Position numbers and translations under genes: made by a program
The notes under the pieces: model-generated
Database searches by the model: none
Seen by the model: the letters and a program-made list of their open reading frames with translations, nothing else
What the model was told of the DNA's origin: nothing
In this document: positions 29,565 to 38,946 of the stretch, piece after piece
Numbering within the stretch: position 1 is the first letter of the stretch
How the letters are laid out: the number at the start of each line of letters is the position of its first letter
Source: Pelagovum sp. HNIBRBA483
GTDB taxonomy: Bacteria; Pseudomonadota; Alphaproteobacteria; Rhodobacterales; Rhodobacteraceae
Direction: 5' to 3'
DNA length: 64,000 nucleotides
Assembly (NCBI RefSeq): GCF_040931995.1
Contig: NZ_CP162412.1
Span: 2,767,001-2,831,000 of the forward strand

Positions 29565-30820
29565 GCATTGATTTGAAAGACCTCGTGGCGCAAAACCGCA
29601 ACGAAGCGCCAACCGCGCTTCCAAGCTTTTGCACAGCCAACGCCTATGTCCTGCGCGAAATCACGCGCTTCGCCGCAGAGCACAACCTTCCTGCGCTGAT
29701 CGAGGCCACCTGCAATCAGGTTAACCAATTCGGCGGTTATACGGGGCAAAAACCGGCGGCCTACGCCGCGTCGCTTCGCACTCTTGCGCGAGACGCCGGA
29801 ATGTCTTCGAGCAACCTCATCCTCGGTGGCGACCACCTCGGCCCGAACCCGTGGCGCCACCTGCCCGCTGAAGTGGCAATGGACCATGCCAAGACCCTCG
29901 TGAAAGATTATGTCGAAGCGGGCTTCACCAAGATCCATCTTGACGCAAGCATGGCCTGCGGCGGAGAGCCGACACCCTCTTTCGAGTTGGTCGCGCAGCG
30001 ATCCGCAGCGCTTTGCGCCGTTGCCGAAAGCCATGCACCTGACCCATCCGCGCTAAGCTATGTGATCGGCACCGAGGTTCCCGTCCCCGGCGGTGAATCG
30101 GACGATATGTCCGGTATCAGCGTCACCACCCCCGAGCGGCTTGCGGAGACGATTGAGACGCACCGCACCGCCTTTGACGCCGCAGGCGTTCCGCAAGGTA
30201 TCGAAAAAGCCATCGCCGTTGTGGTCCAACCGGGGGTCGATTTTTCCCATGAGGCCGTATTCCACTATGACCGCGCAAAAGCACTGGGCCTGAAGGCCGC
30301 AATCCAAAACCACGACAACATCGCCTTCGAGGCTCATTCGACGGACTACCAGAGCACCGAAAACCTGTCACATCTGGTATCCGACCACTCCGTCATCCTG
30401 AAGGTCGGCCCTGAGCTGACATTCCGCTTTCGCGAAGGGGTCATGGCGCTCGATCAGATCGAGGGCGCATTACATCTGCCCAATCCGGCAGCACTCAAAG
30501 CGTCCATCCTTCGCGCAATGGCAGACGCGCCGGAGGACTGGAAAAACTATTATCAAGGATCAGTCGACCACATCGCATATCTGAAGCTCTACAGCCTGAG
30601 CGATCGCATTCGATACTACTGGGACCGGCCTGCCGTTGCCGCCGCTTTCGAACAGCTTATGGCCAACTTCAAAAGCCACCCCATCACCGCAGCGATGGCC
30701 TCACAATTTGGCGCAACATTCCCCGTTTCAGCGGCGAATGTCGGTCCCGACGCGCTGATCTCGCCGCGCATCGAAACCACCCTCGCCCGCTACTACCGCG
30801 CCTGTCGGTGGGTCGACTAA
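29561..30820 (+). CDS. GatZ/KbaZ-family protein (tagatose-bisphosphate aldolase subunit or 6-phosphate 4-epimerase)
   Basis: A 419-residue TIM-barrel protein of the family first known as the non-catalytic subunit of class II tagatose-1,6-bisphosphate aldolase. The key blocks are EATCNQVNQFGGYTG (about 48-62), GGDHLGPNPWR (about 90-100), KIHLDASMACGGE and IGTEVPVPGG. No gatY/kbaY-type catalytic partner is present. Other members of this family act alone as ketose-6-phosphate 4-epimerases, which would fit the kinase next door. The start overlaps the kinase stop. Confidence 0.85.
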   Translation: MSIDLKDLVAQNRNEAPTALPSFCTANAYVLREITRFAAEHNLPALIEATCNQVNQFGGYTGQKPAAYAASLRTLARDAGMSSSNLILGGDHLGPNPWRHLPAEVAMDHAKTLVKDYVEAGFTKIHLDASMACGGEPTPSFELVAQRSAALCAVAESHAPDPSALSYVIGTEVPVPGGESDDMSGISVTTPERLAETIETHRTAFDAAGVPQGIEKAIAVVVQPGVDFSHEAVFHYDRAKALGLKAAIQNHDNIAFEAHSTDYQSTENLSHLVSDHSVILKVGPELTFRFREGVMALDQIEGALHLPNPAALKASILRAMADAPEDWKNYYQGSVDHIAYLKLYSLSDRIRYYWDRPAVAAAFEQLMANFKSHPITAAMASQFGATFPVSAANVGPDALISPRIETTLARYYRACRWVD

Positions 30821-30837
30821 CACCGATACCGCCGCCT

Positions 30838-32273
30838 TTACGCGGCCTGCGGTAGCGCCTTTTCTTCCGGCGCTCCAACCAATGCCGCATGAAGCGCCTT
30901 CACTGCATCATCCACCGCATCGCGCGGCACCACGAATTGGATGTCCACATTGCGCAGCGTCTGATGCGCTGCGATCACGTCAATTGCGCTGTCCTCCAAG
31001 GACATCAAGCCACGGCTAAAGGCCTTCAATCCGGTGAGATCACGGCCAATTGCCGAAACGATTGACACATTGCGCGCACTCACATCCGCCGAGGGAAAGG
31101 CATCCTCTAGGTCGGAGACAACCCGCCGCACGGTCTTGAGTGGCGCCTCGACATAATGGGTGATGGTGTTCGCATTCGATGTCTTGGCGGCAATGCGCAC
31201 CTTGTGCCGGCGCAGCGCCTCCAGAACGGCCGCGTCATACCCTTTCACACCGACCATATCCTGTTCGAACAGCTCAAGCGAAACCACGTTTAGCCCCGTC
31301 ACGATTTCCACGGCGGGGCTATCCGCCGGTTGATCGTCAATCAGCGTACCCGGGTCCGTCGGCTCGAATGCATTCGTGACCCGCAGCGCAATGTTGGACT
31401 GCCGCAAGATCTTCGCCGCGTTGGGATGGATCGCCTCCATCCCCATGTTGGAAAGCTGATCGGCAACGTCGTAATTCGTATGCCCCAGCTTGCGCACGGC
31501 ACCCGCGCCCACCAATGCCGGATCGGCCGACGATAAATGGAACTCTTTGTGAATGATCGCTTCAGTCGCACCTGTATGGGCCGCGATGTTGGAGAACGTG
31601 ACTTCCGAATACCCCCTGTCATATTCGCGCATGAGGCCTTCTTTGCACTGCGCATAGCCCGTCACAATGGGGAGTTCGGCAGTCAGCTCCACATCGCTGA
31701 AACCTTTACTGATGCGCTCTTGCAGACTGTACTCTGTTTCATCGCGCCACCCGCTGAGATCCACAAAGCGGGCGTTGACCCCAGCCCGCTGGAGCATCAG
31801 CGTCGTCACATAGGCGGAATGCGCCTCACCCAATCCCGACAACAGCTCTCGCACGATCATCATCTGGCTGGACAGCCGGAAGTGGCCGTAAGAACACAAG
31901 CGGCGCAATCCGAAAAGACAGTTCCGCGCGCCTTCGATCCGATCCCTGACAAAATCCTCGGCCAAGGCGCGGTCGGCGGGAGCATCCAATACGTCGTTGT
32001 GGCGATCCGCCATCGCTTCCGCCACCCTGTCCTGCGCGGCCAGCCAGCTGTGATCGTTGTCATCATTCGCGAAAAGCGCAAAACACCCGGCTCACCGGAT
32101 TTCTTGTGCTCCAGCAACAAATCGGTGATGCCACCAAATGCCGACACAACAAAAATCCGGCGATACAATGCCTCTGCGGTACGGTCGCCAATGATCAGCG
32201 CGTCGCGCAACTCACTGATGCGCGACATGGAAGTCCCGCCAATCTTCTCAACGGTATGCTCTGGGAATGTCAC
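30838..32273 (-). pseudogene. ask_ect: Ectoine-cluster aspartate kinase, frameshifted
   Basis: Phosphorylates aspartate to feed ectoine synthesis. The N-terminal part (GTG at 32271-32273; VEKIGGTSMSRISELRDALI and IFVVSAFGGITDLLLEHKKS) lies in one frame and the rest (RVAEAMADRHNDVL onward, ending KALPQAA) in another. On the coding strand GTTTTGCGC at the break (AAAA at 32080-32083 on the plus strand) needs one more T to read GVFALFANDDNDHSWLAAQD across the join without gap. The remainder is intact, with ACT-type regulatory parts at the C-terminus. It is either a true one-base deletion in a homopolymer or a sequencing error. The gene follows ectC with about 30 bases between. Confidence 0.88.
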
Positions 32274-32303
32274 AATATGTCATCCGGCCAGCGCCGGATC
32301 CTC

Positions 32304-32708
32304 TCAGGTTGTTTCGAGATCGTCCGCAGCGGCATAGGAGCCATCTTCGCGATGCACTTCCTTCCCCGTCACCGGAGGATTGAAGCAACACGCCATGACA
32401 AGCTCTTCATCAGCCCGCAGGATATGGCGATCATGCTGATCCAGCGCATACATCACGCCAGGTTTGATGATGTGCGTTTCGCCGGTTGCGATGTCAGTGA
32501 TCGCACCGCGACCCTGAATGCAATAAACGCTCTCGAAGTGATTTTTGTATTCAAACGTATGCTCCGACCCCGGCTCCAAAAAGGTGATGTGGAAGGAAAA
32601 GCCCATTCCATCATCCGCCAGCAGCATACGCACGCTGCTCCACTGGGCGTCAGAGACAACGCGATCACGCTCTTTTTCGATTATCTCGTTGAAATCGCGT
32701 ACAATCAT
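32304..32708 (-). CDS. ectC: Ectoine synthase
   Basis: Cupin enzyme that cyclises N-gamma-acetyl-diaminobutyrate to ectoine. 134 residues, the usual size. It starts [18 protein letters not shown], with the metal-binding stretch [19 protein letters not shown] (about 52-70) and [17 protein letters not shown] (about 83-99) typical of EctC. It starts four bases after the ectB stop and is followed by the aspartate kinase gene. Confidence 0.95.
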   Translation of the reverse strand: MIVRDFNEIIEKERDRVVSDAQWSSVRMLLADDGMGFSFHITFLEPGSEHTFEYKNHFESVYCIQGRGAITDIATGETHIIKPGVMYALDQHDRHILRADEELVMACCFNPPVTGKEVHREDGSYAAADDLETT

Positions 32709-32712
32709 TGCC

Positions 32713-33999
32713 TCACTCCGCTGCGAATTTCTGCGCGTTCACAACGTCTTGCGTCGCACCAATCAGGATATCCAAACCGGCTAGCAAGGTTTCGTCCGGT
32801 GTTGTGAGCGGCGCGAGGATCTTGACGACTTCATCCTCCGGTCCGGAGGTTTCGATGATCAATCCCCGCTCGAAGGCAAGGGCGCAGATGTCACTGGCGA
32901 GCGCACCGCTGCCAACGTCGACGCCGCGCATCATGTTACGCCCTTTCAGGCGCGCACCATCGATCATGTCGGCAATGGATTGCAGACCGTCCTCCACGAT
33001 TTGCGCACGGCGGGCAATATCGTGCTGAAACGCATCATTCGCCCAGAATTTTTCCAACGCTGCGCGCGCGGTAACGAACGCATGCGTGTTGCCGCGAAAG
33101 GTGCCGTTGTGCTCGGCGGGGCCCATCACGTCATACTCCGGCTTGACCAACACCAGCCCCATCGGCAGCCCGAAGCCCGAGATGGATTTCGCCATCGTGA
33201 TGATATCGGGAGAAATACCCATCTCCTCGAATGAGAAGAACGTGCCAGTACGGCCACAGCCCGCCTGCACATCATCGACAATCAGCAGCGCGCCCGCCTT
33301 GCGAGCCAGCTCCGCGATCCGTTGCAGCCATGCCGGACTTGCGGCATTCAATCCACCCTCGCCCTGCACCGTCTCAAGAATGATCGCAGCAGGGGCGTCC
33401 AGTCCACTGGAGCGGTCGTTGAGCATCGCTTCCAGAAAATCAGCCGTATCACCACAGCCGGGGAAGTAGTCCTCATACGGAATCCGCGTCACGTCGCTCA
33501 GCGCCGTACCCGCGCCGCCCCGATGGTAGCTGTTACCCGTTGCGGCCAAAGCACCCTGCGTGACACCATGAAAGCCATTGGTGAAAGCAACGACATTGGT
33601 ACGGCCAGTTGCTTTGCGGGCGATTTTCAGCGCCGCTTCCACGGCATTCGCTCCCGTCGGCCCTGTGAACATGAGCTTGTGAGCCATGTCACGCGGGGCG
33701 AGGATCAGCTTTTCGAACGCCGAGATGAATGCGGCCTTGGTATCGGTATGCATGTCCAGTCCATGCGCAATACCGTCCGCCTGAATATGCGCGATCAAGG
33801 CATCCTTGAGGTCGGGATCATTGTGACCATAGTTCAAAGAAGAACAGCCCGCGAGGAAGTCGATATAGCGCTCCCCATCGCGGGAGATCATTTCGGAGCC
33901 GCTGGCCGAGGTGAAGACCTTGTCAAACCCGCGGCAATAGCTGCGGGCCTCAGATTCACGGCGTTTAAAGACGGAAATATCTGTTGGGTTCGTAGACAT
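32713..33999 (-). CDS. ectB: Diaminobutyrate-2-oxoglutarate transaminase
   Basis: PLP enzyme that aminates aspartate semialdehyde to diaminobutyrate, first committed step to ectoine. 428 residues from [11 protein letters not shown]; an ATG four codons upstream is also possible. Class III transaminase marks are [20 protein letters not shown] (about 107-126), [29 protein letters not shown] (about 242-254) and the PLP lysine in [12 protein letters not shown] (about 270). It sits between ectA and ectC. Confidence 0.95.
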   Translation of the reverse strand: MSTNPTDISVFKRRESEARSYCRGFDKVFTSASGSEMISRDGERYIDFLAGCSSLNYGHNDPDLKDALIAHIQADGIAHGLDMHTDTKAAFISAFEKLILAPRDMAHKLMFTGPTGANAVEAALKIARKATGRTNVVAFTNGFHGVTQGALAATGNSYHRGGAGTALSDVTRIPYEDYFPGCGDTADFLEAMLNDRSSGLDAPAAIILETVQGEGGLNAASPAWLQRIAELARKAGALLIVDDVQAGCGRTGTFFSFEEMGISPDIITMAKSISGFGLPMGLVLVKPEYDVMGPAEHNGTFRGNTHAFVTARAALEKFWANDAFQHDIARRAQIVEDGLQSIADMIDGARLKGRNMMRGVDVGSGALASDICALAFERGLIIETSGPEDEVVKILAPLTTPDETLLAGLDILIGATQDVVNAQKFAAE

Positions 34000-34064
34000 A
34001 CGACCTCTCATAAGCTTCAGTTTGTTGAATGAAGAACGCTGGTTGGCGGCAGTAGGCAGGCAGC

Positions 34065-34595
34065 TTACGCGGCCAGTTGCAGCCGCTTAGCCAGCGGTAT
34101 GGTGACCATGAACTCGGTCTTGTGCCGATCCTGAAAATGCAGCGATTGCGTGTAGTAGGGATCCACGTCCAGCTCCCCGCCCTGAAGGCGCGCAAACTTG
34201 CGGAACAGCGCCCACGACGCATCATTGTCTGCGGTGATGGTCGTTTGCAGACGGGTCACACCGCGACATTGCGGACGGTTCACAATATTTTGCAGCATCA
34301 AGCCGCTCAGGCCTTGCCCGCGCGCCACTTCAGACACGGCGACCTGCCACACAAACAGCGTATCAGGCTCGTTCGGCATCACATAGGCAGAAACCCAGCC
34401 CACAACTTCGCCCGCCATCTCGGCCAGAACGCAAGTTTCGGCGAAGTGATCGCTTTGCAGCAAGTTGCAATACATCGAGTTTTCATCGAGCGGGCGGCAC
34501 GCTCTCACGAGCTTCCAGATATCTGCGCCAACTTTGGCCGTTGGTTTACGCAACGAAGGCGAGTCGCTGCGCATCGGGTGAGCGGGGTGTTGCAT
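34065..34595 (-). CDS. ectA: Diaminobutyrate acetyltransferase
   Basis: GNAT-type enzyme that acetylates diaminobutyrate. 176 residues, the normal length. It begins with a polar tail, then DIWKLVRACRPLDENSMYCN (about 25-44) and the acetyl-CoA loop VSEVARGQGLSGLMLQNIV (about 87-105), ending with HFQDRHKTEFMVTI. GGAG lies six bases before the ATG. It is the first gene of the ectoine operon; the 217-base AT-rich gap to the divergent regulator holds the promoters. Confidence 0.95.
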   Translation of the reverse strand: MQHPAHPMRSDSPSLRKPTAKVGADIWKLVRACRPLDENSMYCNLLQSDHFAETCVLAEMAGEVVGWVSAYVMPNEPDTLFVWQVAVSEVARGQGLSGLMLQNIVNRPQCRGVTRLQTTITADNDASWALFRKFARLQGGELDVDPYYTQSLHFQDRHKTEFMVTIPLAKRLQLAA

Positions 34596-34732
34596 TTTGG
34601 GCTCCTTTCGCTTCGGCGGCTGAAATAACGCCGTAATAACTAAATTTCAACATTCAAAGTAATATTTATGCGCATTAAGGCTGATTATGCTCAAAATATC
34701 CAATAATATAAGGTTTTTGACGGAAAATTCCC

Positions 34733-34745
34733 TTTGATAGTCAAA
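34733..34745. promoter_or_regulatory. Inverted repeat in ectR-ectA gap, candidate regulator site
   Basis: TTTGATAGTCAAA is a perfect 5-bp inverted repeat around TAG, located just upstream of the likely ectR promoter and between the divergent genes. It is a reasonable operator for the MarR-type regulator, but assignment is by position only. Confidence 0.35.
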
Positions 34746-34757
34746 CATCATTGGCAT

Positions 34758-34786
34758 TTGCCCAAAAAAATCTGACAAGATATACT
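34758..34786 (+). promoter_or_regulatory. Likely promoter of the MarR/EctR gene
   Basis: TTGCCC (34758-34763) and TATACT (34781-34786) are spaced by 17 bases and end 26 bases before the GTG start, after a GGAGG ribosome site. Confidence 0.5.
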
Positions 34787-34812
34787 TCGACAAGCAAACC
34801 AACGGAGGCGTC

Positions 34813-35289
34813 GTGGACCGGATTGATAGCAGTTTGATTGCCCTGAGGCGGATCGTCCGCGCGACAGAGCTGTTCGGTCGGGAAATTCGTCAGTCAACGG
34901 GCATCACGCCGACCCAGTTTCGCGTTCTGCAAATCATCTCGGAGCAGGGCTACGCCACCGCCAAAGCGATCTCACTCCGCATGCGGATTTCCCAAGGCAC
35001 GGTCACATCGCTGGTCGATAAGCTGGTGCGCGACGGCTTGGCGGTACGCGAAAAATCCAGCCAGGACCGGCGGCAGATCAACATCGTGCTTACCGATGCC
35101 GGACGCACCATTCTGGAGGACGCCCCCGACCCGCTCCAACAGCGGTTCGTCCGAAAATTCGCCGCGATGGATGACTGGGAACAAGCAATGCTCGTCGCCA
35201 GCCTCGAACGTGTCGCCGCCATGCTGGACGCCGAGGAAATGGACGCCTCTCCCGTCCTCGATACTGGCGAAATCCGGCCAGCCGAATAG
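34813..35289 (+). CDS. ectR: MarR-family regulator, EctR type
   Basis: A 158-residue MarR regulator starting at a GTG with GGAGG four bases upstream. The winged helix covers about 33-100: TGITPTQFRVLQIISEQG, then RMRISQGTVTSLVDKLVRDG as the recognition helix and SSQDRRQINIVLTDAG as the wing. Divergent MarR genes next to ectABC are known as EctR, a repressor of ectoine genes. The symbol rests on position plus family. Confidence 0.82.
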   Translation: MDRIDSSLIALRRIVRATELFGREIRQSTGITPTQFRVLQIISEQGYATAKAISLRMRISQGTVTSLVDKLVRDGLAVREKSSQDRRQINIVLTDAGRTILEDAPDPLQQRFVRKFAAMDDWEQAMLVASLERVAAMLDAEEMDASPVLDTGEIRPAE

Positions 35290-35330
35290 CCTTATTCTCA
35301 ACCAATGGCCTGTGAGGTGTGCCACCAACA

Positions 35331-35359
35331 GCCTGACGCACCAGCATCAAGGGTCAGGC
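35331..35359. terminator. Hairpin between convergent ectR and LysR genes
   Basis: GCCTGAC (35331-35337) and GTCAGGC (35353-35359) form a perfect 7-bp stem with a 15-base loop in the short convergent gap. The T run is poor, so it may be a weak bidirectional terminator only. Confidence 0.3.
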
Positions 35360-35362
35360 CGC

Positions 35363-36235
35363 TTATTCGTTCTGAAGTTCGGATTTGATGCAGCCCAGCA
35401 TAGCCTGCACTTTTTCAGTCCGGTGCAGATCAACATGCGTGACGAGCCATAGCGGCGCGGTCCAATCCTTGTTCGGCGGCAGAACAGCATGAAAGCCGCC
35501 GCGGGCAGCAGCTTCGTGGTCCGCGATAAAGCCCATGCCAATGCCCGCCGACATTGCCGCGATGTTGACCTCGATGTTCCGAGACTCCAGCGCGATCATC
35601 TCGGGGTGCGCGTGGTCATCTATCCAAGATCGGAACGGCAGGCGGCCACCTCCAACAGCTGAAACGACAAATTGATGGCCGCTCATATCGTCGGGGCCTT
35701 CCGGCAGTCCAAACCGGCGGATGTAGTTGTCATGGGCATAAAGGTTAAAGCCGTAGCGCCCGAAGAAACGCACAACATAGTCTGGGTGGTCAGGCTTTGT
35801 GCCAGCGCGCAGGGCGATTTGGGCCTCACCATATTCAAGCCGCGCGAGGTCTTCGCTTACATCGATCTGGACACGGCAATGGGGGTTCTCCTCCCTGAAG
35901 CGCGTGATCGCCTTCATCAACAGCCCGGCAAACGGCGCAAGCAGGGTCAGCTTGATCTCACCTGAAATCTCGGCCTTGGCACCGTTTGCACGGCCCGCCA
36001 TATCGTCGATCAGTTCCTCGGTTTTTTGCGCGACCCGCAGAACGTCTTCGCCCAGTTCAGTCAACGCATAGCCGCGCGCGTGACGGATAAACAGAGGCCC
36101 GCCCAGTTCAGCCTCCAACACATCGATGTGACGGATGACCGTCGCGCGGTGAAAGCCAAGCGCCTCAGCAGCAGCGCTGACCGTCCCCAATCTTGCAACC
36201 TGATATGCGGTGCGCAGCTCGGCCCATTTATCCAT
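35363..36235 (-). CDS. LysR-family transcriptional regulator
   Basis: A 290-residue regulator. The HTH is at about 5-60: LRTAYQVARLGTVSAAAEAL and GFHRATVIRHIDVLEAELGG. The effector domain is from about 90. It is divergent from the doxX-led redox operon with a 111-base gap that includes CACTTTTTGTACA-like and TGTACAC palindromic bits, so it probably controls that operon. The ligand is not known. Confidence 0.85.
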   Translation of the reverse strand: MDKWAELRTAYQVARLGTVSAAAEALGFHRATVIRHIDVLEAELGGPLFIRHARGYALTELGEDVLRVAQKTEELIDDMAGRANGAKAEISGEIKLTLLAPFAGLLMKAITRFREENPHCRVQIDVSEDLARLEYGEAQIALRAGTKPDHPDYVVRFFGRYGFNLYAHDNYIRRFGLPEGPDDMSGHQFVVSAVGGGRLPFRSWIDDHAHPEMIALESRNIEVNIAAMSAGIGMGFIADHEAAARGGFHAVLPPNKDWTAPLWLVTHVDLHRTEKVQAMLGCIKSELQNE

Positions 36236-36346
36236 TTTTCACCTGTACACTTTTTGTACATATAATGCAGAAATCACGCGCATTGATCCCCATTGTGTAC
36301 ACTGATGTTATGAATGCAAGCAAACATTACACATCGGAGACACACC

Positions 36347-36718
36347 ATGACGTATCTTTCTCTCGGCCTTCGTATCGTTCTGACTCTCGCATTCATTGGC
36401 GCGGGCGGCGCCAAGCTCACAGGGGTCGAGATGATGGTCACTACCTTTGATCAGATCGGCTTTGGTCAGGGCTTTCGCTATGTTACCGGCCTGATCGAGC
36501 TTACTGGCGCGGCCTTGCTCTGGTTGCCGCGTCGTCAGGTCATCGGCGCCGCTGTCCTAGGCGGCACAATGGTTGGGGCGGTCCTGACGCACTGGTTCAT
36601 CATAGGGCCATCAGCCGTTCCCGCAATCGTGCTCGGCCTCCTCTCGGCGGCGGTTCTGTACATCTACCGCGCTCAGATTCCCGAGATCCTCGGCACGGCG
36701 CGGCGGTCGCAAGCTTGA
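36347..36718 (+). CDS. DoxX-family membrane protein
   Basis: A 123-residue protein with four membrane segments (about 5-25, 47-62, 65-88, 92-110). The start is the ATG after CGGAGA; an upstream in-frame ATG lacks a ribosome site. The block FIGAGGAKLTGVEMMV and DQIGFGQGFRYVTGLIELTG matches DoxX-like proteins, a family linked to thiol and redox stress. First gene of an operon with three further redox proteins. Confidence 0.82.
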   Translation: MTYLSLGLRIVLTLAFIGAGGAKLTGVEMMVTTFDQIGFGQGFRYVTGLIELTGAALLWLPRRQVIGAAVLGGTMVGAVLTHWFIIGPSAVPAIVLGLLSAAVLYIYRAQIPEILGTARRSQA

Positions 36719-36767
36719 TTGCATCACCACCAACCGTGACGATCCGATTTCATCAAGGAGATCCATC

Positions 36768-38306
36768 ATGAGCCAAGACGTTCCCATCATCGCAGCCAAG
36801 GTTCCAACCAAGGTCGAGTTGGAAGAGGGCAAGACCTACTTCTGGTGCCGCTGCGGCCGCTCAAAAAACCAGCCGTTTTGCGATGGCTCACATGCAGGCA
36901 CGGGGCTTAAGCCGCTCAAGTTCACCGCCGAGAAGACCGGCGCGGCAACCCTGTGCCAATGTAAATCCAGCGCGAATGCGCCCTTCTGCGACGGCTCACA
37001 CACAAAGTTAGGCGATCTCGCCGTGGGCGACCCGTCGCCCGCACCCAAATCAGATGTTCCGCAAGCCACGCCAACGGCTGAGGAACCGACGGTCGCGCGG
37101 ATTCATGCGCTGGCAAAGGACGGCCTGTCAAAGCTCGGCCACCACGGCGAGATGGGCGCGATGGGTGTGCCACGCAAAGACCTGCCGCATTGGGACGATA
37201 TCCAGATTCTCCCCGCACAGATGGCGCGCAAACCCCTCTTGGATGACGCGCCAGTGGCGACCTCTGTTACCATCGGCCCGCGCGCGGCAAAGCCCTTGCA
37301 ACTCGATATTCCGCTCTTCGTGTCCGACATGAGCTTCGGCGCTCTGTCGGAGGAGGCGAAAACAGCCCTTGCCCGCGGTGCGGAGATGGCCGGCACCGGC
37401 ATCTGTTCCGGCGAGGGGGGTATGCTGCCCGAAGAACAGGCCGAAAACAGCCGTTATTTCTACGAACTGGCATCGGCGCGTTTCGGATGGTCGCTCGATC
37501 ATGTTGCGCGGGTACAAGCCTTTCACTTCAAAGGCGGCCAAGGAGCCAAGACAGGCACCGGCGGACATCTTCCCGGCGAAAAGGTGCAAGGCAAAATCGC
37601 CGAGGTACGCGGGCTGGAGCCGGGGCAAGCCGCGATCTCGCCAGCCACTTTCCCCGACCTGCACACGCCCGCTGATTTCCGCCAGCTTGCGGATCAGGTG
37701 CGCGAGCGTTCGGGTGGCATTCCCATCGGCTTCAAACTATCTGCCAACCATATCGAGGATGACATCGACTTCGCGCTTGAGGCTAGTGCCGATTACATCA
37801 TCCTCGACGGGCGCGGTGGCGGCACCGGCGCGGCCCCGCTGATCTTCCGCGACCATATCTCCGTCCCGACGATCCCGGCATTGGCACGCGCCCGCAGGTA
37901 TCTGGACGCCAAAACCGGGCGCGAGGTCACGCTTGTCATCACCGGCGGCCTGCGGATGCCCGAGGATTTCGTCAAGGCAATGGCGCTCGGTGCGGATGCC
38001 ATCGCGGTGAGCAATTCCGCCATGCAGGCCGTGGGCTGCATCGCCGCGCGGATCTGTAACTCCAACAATTGCCCTGTCGGTGTGGCGACCCAAAAGCCCG
38101 AACTACGCAAGCGGCTGGATGTTCAAGTCGGCGCGGAACGTCTGGCGCGGTATTTCGGCGCAAGCGTTGAGCTGATGCAGGTGCTCGCCCGCGCCTGCGG
38201 GCATGACAGCCTGTCGGGCTTCACCCCGCGCGATATCACCGCATGGAAACGCGATGTCGCGGAACTCAGCGGCATTCGTTTCGCTGGTGTTTCGCCCAGC
38301 GCATAG
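36768..38306 (+). CDS. Fusion of two CDGSH iron-sulfur motifs with a glutamate-synthase-like FMN domain
   Basis: A 512-residue fusion. The N-terminus has two CDGSH motifs, CRCGRSKNQPFCDGSH (about 27-42) and CQCKSSANAPFCDGSH (about 63-78), each able to hold a [2Fe-2S] cluster with three Cys and one His. From about 125 follows the FMN-binding barrel of glutamate synthase: SDMSFGALSEEAKTALARGA, GTGICSGEGGMLPEE, GGQGAKTGTGGHLPG and DGRGGGTGAAPL, then CNSNNCPVGVATQ, a likely Fe-S contact. It lacks the amidotransferase domain, so it is not a complete GltB. The electron partner and true substrate are unknown. Confidence 0.85.
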   Translation: MSQDVPIIAAKVPTKVELEEGKTYFWCRCGRSKNQPFCDGSHAGTGLKPLKFTAEKTGAATLCQCKSSANAPFCDGSHTKLGDLAVGDPSPAPKSDVPQATPTAEEPTVARIHALAKDGLSKLGHHGEMGAMGVPRKDLPHWDDIQILPAQMARKPLLDDAPVATSVTIGPRAAKPLQLDIPLFVSDMSFGALSEEAKTALARGAEMAGTGICSGEGGMLPEEQAENSRYFYELASARFGWSLDHVARVQAFHFKGGQGAKTGTGGHLPGEKVQGKIAEVRGLEPGQAAISPATFPDLHTPADFRQLADQVRERSGGIPIGFKLSANHIEDDIDFALEASADYIILDGRGGGTGAAPLIFRDHISVPTIPALARARRYLDAKTGREVTLVITGGLRMPEDFVKAMALGADAIAVSNSAMQAVGCIAARICNSNNCPVGVATQKPELRKRLDVQVGAERLARYFGASVELMQVLARACGHDSLSGFTPRDITAWKRDVAELSGIRFAGVSPSA

Positions 38307-38319
38307 CGGCCATGGCGGC

Positions 38320-38357
38320 GGGCAATCTGGTGCGGCGACCAGATTGCCCCCACCTTT
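38320..38357 (+). terminator. Hairpin after the CDGSH-GltS fusion gene
   Basis: GGGCAATCTGGT (38320-38331) pairs perfectly with ACCAGATTGCCC (38338-38349) around a six-base loop, then CCACCTTTT. It may partly end transcription or stabilise the upstream mRNA, since the hemerythrin gene starts only 20 bases later. Confidence 0.6.
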
Positions 38358-38377
38358 TACGCGAAAGGAGTTGAAAC

Positions 38378-38944
38378 ATGCTTGATACCTATCACATCCG
38401 CGACACAGAGATGCCTGCCGACATGCAAACCCTTCTGGAGCGCTACCCCCGCGATGGGTGGGAAGGGCATCCCGGCTTCCGCGATAAGACACGCCACTGG
38501 CTCGGCGCGCATCGGATGTTCCGCCGCGTGGCAGGGCGCATCCGGCTGGATACCGAGGCCGTACTGAACAAGGATACGACCCTCGATGATTATGCCGCGC
38601 GTCTGTCCTACCTTGGCGGTAATCTGGTTGGAAACCTGCACGGCCATCATGGGTGGGAGGACCGCAGCTATTTCCCCGAACTTGCCGCCGCGGAGCCACG
38701 CTTCGCAGCCGGCCTCGATCTGCTGGAACAGGACCATGCCGATCTGGACAGGGTGCTCGATGATTTTACCCGCCAAGCCAATCGTGTGATCAAACTATCG
38801 GCGCTTGATGAGGCTCAAGCGCATGACGAGGCAGGTGCGGTTCATGAAATCAGTCAAGTCATCGAGGCGTTTCTGAAGCGTCATTTGACGGATGAAGAAG
38901 ACCTCGCCATTCCGATCATCCTGCATCATCGGCTCAGAGGATAG
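38378..38944 (+). CDS. Hemerythrin-domain protein
   Basis: A 188-residue four-helix protein with a putative di-iron site. The ligand set is visible as HRMF (about 46), NLHGHHGWEDRSYFPEL (about 85-101), LLEQDHADLDR (about 114-124) and HLTDEEDLAIPIILHH near the C-terminus. Such proteins bind oxygen, NO or iron in the cytoplasm. AAAGGAG precedes the ATG. It lies between the Fe-S/FMN fusion and a glutathione-linked reductase in a likely stress operon. Confidence 0.82.
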   Translation: MLDTYHIRDTEMPADMQTLLERYPRDGWEGHPGFRDKTRHWLGAHRMFRRVAGRIRLDTEAVLNKDTTLDDYAARLSYLGGNLVGNLHGHHGWEDRSYFPELAAAEPRFAAGLDLLEQDHADLDRVLDDFTRQANRVIKLSALDEAQAHDEAGAVHEISQVIEAFLKRHLTDEEDLAIPIILHHRLRG

Positions 38945-38946
38945 AA

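Noticed and set aside
32078-32085. Programmed frameshift in the aspartate kinase gene
   Set aside because: The run GTTTTG lacks a typical slippery heptamer and stimulatory structure, and related genes are read in one frame; a deletion or sequencing error is simpler.
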